Program-made: the position numbers and the translations under genes
Assembly (NCBI GenBank): GCA_964639225.1
Contig: CAZXCK010000179.1
Coordinates: forward strand, 1-6,752
Reading direction: 5' to 3'
Length of the DNA: 6,752 bases
From: CAZXCK01 sp964639225
Lineage (GTDB): Bacteria; Chloroflexota; Anaerolineae; Aggregatilineales; Phototrophicaceae
The notes under the pieces: generated by a model
Told to the model about the DNA's origin: nothing
What the model saw: only the letters and a program-made list of their open reading frames with translations
The model's database searches: none
Shown: in pieces, positions 5,499 through 6,752 of the stretch
How positions within the stretch are numbered: the first letter of the stretch is position 1
How the letters are laid out: the number at the start of each line of letters is the position of its first letter

Positions 5499-6612
5499 GA
5501 CATCACCTCAACCACAGGCAAGCGGTTGCCAGAGCCAACGGAGCGCCACGCGCGACCAGTATCATCGTCCGGGCACAATACTGTTACTAACTGTAATCAT
5601 ACTCCTGATGGTTTCAGCGTGCCAGTCAACCGGCGAACCCCAGCCAGGCGAACTGCCGACGCTGTTCCAGATGCCCACCGAGCCGCCGCCAGCGAACACA
5701 GCCACAGACGGCGAATCCGCCGTGCTGGCCGCTACAGAATCCGCGACAGCGACCGCCACCACAGCGGCCACATCATCACCCACTTTAACACCATCTGTCA
5801 CCCCTACACACACCCTAACCCCCACTAATACACCAACATCACTGGCAATCCCCACCCTCACACCAGAGCCTGTGACCCCCACGCGCCCACCGCTGCCAGA
5901 GGCGTTTATCTTCGGGCAGTCGGTGCAGGGCCGCGATTTGCGGGCGCGGCGCATCGGTGAGGGACAGCAGCTCATTATGCTGGTGGGCGGCATTCACGGC
6001 GGCGCAGAGGTCAACACGGTGACGCTGGTCGAAACGCTGCAAAATCACTTTGAGGACAACCCGGCGCAGATTCTGCCGGATATCAGCCTGTTGTTTGTGC
6101 CACAGCTCAACCCGGACGGCGTGGCGCTGGGACAAACGGCAGCCGGACGCTTCAACGCTAACGGCGTCGATCTGAATCGCAACTGGGCCTGCGACTGGCA
6201 GGAAGAGGCTTTCTTCCGTGAGACGCCGGTGGGGGCCGGGTCCGCGCCCTTCTCCGAACCGGAGACGCTGGCGCTGGGCGCGCTCATCAACGATCTGCGC
6301 CCGGCGCTGGTGCTGTTCTATCACAGCGCGGCGGACGGCGTGTTCGCCGGCAACTGCGGCAGCAGCGGCGGCGTCTCGGATGAGATGGCGGCTGTACTGG
6401 GCCAGGCGACCGGCTACCCCTACGGCCAGACGTTCAGCGCATACGCCGTCACCGGGACGGCCCCCGGCTGGGTGGACAGCCTGGGCATTCCGGCAGCGGA
6501 CGTGGAGCTTGCGACGGCGAACGACATCGAATTTGAGCGCAACCTGCGCGGGGTGATGGCCGTACAATGTTGGGTGCTGGACTTCCCGCAGGCCATCTCG
6601 GTGTGCCGCTGA
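5497..6612 (+). CDS. Lipoprotein zinc carboxypeptidase, M14 family
   Basis: This 371-residue protein has a long, polar N-region (1-26), a hydrophobic segment (27-40) and lipobox VSAC with lipidated C42. A Thr/Ser/Pro linker (about 62-132) tethers the catalytic domain (about 136-371). M14 marks are clear: metal-binding H167 and E171 in GGIHGGAEVNT, the third ligand H276 in LFYHSAAD, N205-P-D-G, the substrate-binding N227-R228 in NANGVDLNRNW, and the general base E337 in PAADVELAT. The domain is short, as in MpaA-like and gamma-D-Glu-diaminopimelate carboxypeptidases, so wall peptides are a likely but unproven substrate. Four extracytoplasmic cysteines (232, 287, 358, 370) may form disulfides. 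The ATG at 5497 is the only ATG before the hydrophobic segment, but has no good ribosome binding site, so this start is less certain than the domain. The first metal pair is spaced HxxxE rather than the classical HxxE. Confidence 0.9.
   Translation: MTSPQPQASGCQSQRSATRDQYHRPGTILLLTVIILLMVSACQSTGEPQPGELPTLFQMPTEPPPANTATDGESAVLAATESATATATTAATSSPTLTPSVTPTHTLTPTNTPTSLAIPTLTPEPVTPTRPPLPEAFIFGQSVQGRDLRARRIGEGQQLIMLVGGIHGGAEVNTVTLVETLQNHFEDNPAQILPDISLLFVPQLNPDGVALGQTAAGRFNANGVDLNRNWACDWQEEAFFRETPVGAGSAPFSEPETLALGALINDLRPALVLFYHSAADGVFAGNCGSSGGVSDEMAAVLGQATGYPYGQTFSAYAVTGTAPGWVDSLGIPAADVELATANDIEFERNLRGVMAVQCWVLDFPQAISVCR
5503..5509 (-). promoter_or_regulatory. Ribosome binding site of the minus-strand lipoprotein gene, inside the M14 coding sequence
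   Basis: The minus-strand reading GAGGTGA is a strong Shine-Dalgarno sequence. Its GAGG core lies seven bases before the ATG at 5498, which fixes that start over an ATG three codons later. It sits inside the first codons of the divergent M14 gene. Confidence 0.7.
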
Positions 6613-6752
6613 TGCAGGGCGATTGCAAAGTCAGAAACTCTAATTGCGAGGGCGCTGCCCTCGCGCACCCGCAAGGGAGCCAGGCTCCCTTGACCCCTTA
6701 CTTTTCGGCGCAAAGCGCCGAAAAAGGCAAAGTTTTGTCCACTTTTCCAAAA
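6613..6752. repeat. Intergenic REP/BIME-like element of three tandem hairpins
   Basis: The 140 bases after the M14 stop codon hold no gene. Hairpin 1 pairs 6646-6653 with 6657-6664 (8 bp, loop GCT). Hairpin 2 is a near-perfect palindrome, with arms 6672-6681 and 6683-6692 around a single A; as RNA it would fold with a five-base loop. Hairpin 3 pairs 6702-6711 with 6715-6724 (10 bp, loop AAA). Linkers are short (7 and 9 bases). No T-run follows any stem, so classical termination is not obvious, although the element could end or protect the M14 transcript. GC-rich hairpin pairs with a CACCC-like linker are common dispersed repeats in bacterial genomes. Confidence 0.65.

Noticed and set aside
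4356..5828. Long plus-strand open frame of about 490 codons
   Set aside because: An Arg/Ala-rich translation with no domain, lying antisense to a well-supported lipoprotein gene and out of frame with the M14 gene.

Overview
The window is GC-rich and gene-dense. It most resembles a member of the Chloroflexota, probably Anaerolineae or a relative. This is inferred from style: two surface lipoproteins with long Thr/Pro linkers, a secreted DUF5666-like protein with a Pro/Glu/Thr linker, a compact HEAT-repeat protein and structured intergenic repeats. No rRNA, tRNA, CRISPR array or transposase gene is visible.

Layout. Bases 1-190 hold no convincing gene but a dense set of hairpins, including two modules of identical geometry in inverted orientation. 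Next is a class I methyltransferase with Trm9/ALKBH8-like features (265-1005, +). It converges, with an 8-nt gap, on a two-gene minus-strand unit: a nitrilase-superfamily protein (1594-2430) followed 19 nt downstream by a RimJ/RimL-type GNAT acetyltransferase (1014-1574). The nitrilase-like protein keeps the family's Glu and Lys but has Gly where the nucleophilic Cys belongs. Divergent from it, across a 173-nt promoter region, is a five-repeat HEAT protein (2604-3227, +) with its own strong terminator.

The right half is a cell-surface cluster. It holds a secreted DUF5666-like protein with a nine-Asp run (3393-4301, +), a shared bidirectional terminator (4343-4379), a lipoprotein with an Ig-like domain and a Cys-containing C-terminal domain (4401-5498, -), and a lipoprotein M14 zinc carboxypeptidase (5497-6612, +). 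The two lipoprotein genes are divergent, their start codons overlap by 2 bp, and both carry the same short motif just after the lipidated Cys. The window ends in three tandem hairpins of REP/BIME type.

The methyltransferase, GNAT and HEAT proteins look cytoplasmic and are not obviously one pathway; the three genes after 3393 all encode exported proteins. The observations most worth following up are the nucleophile-less nitrilase paired with a GNAT, the paired hairpin element at the left end, and the head-to-head lipoprotein pair. I see no clear evidence for a complete new multi-gene system.
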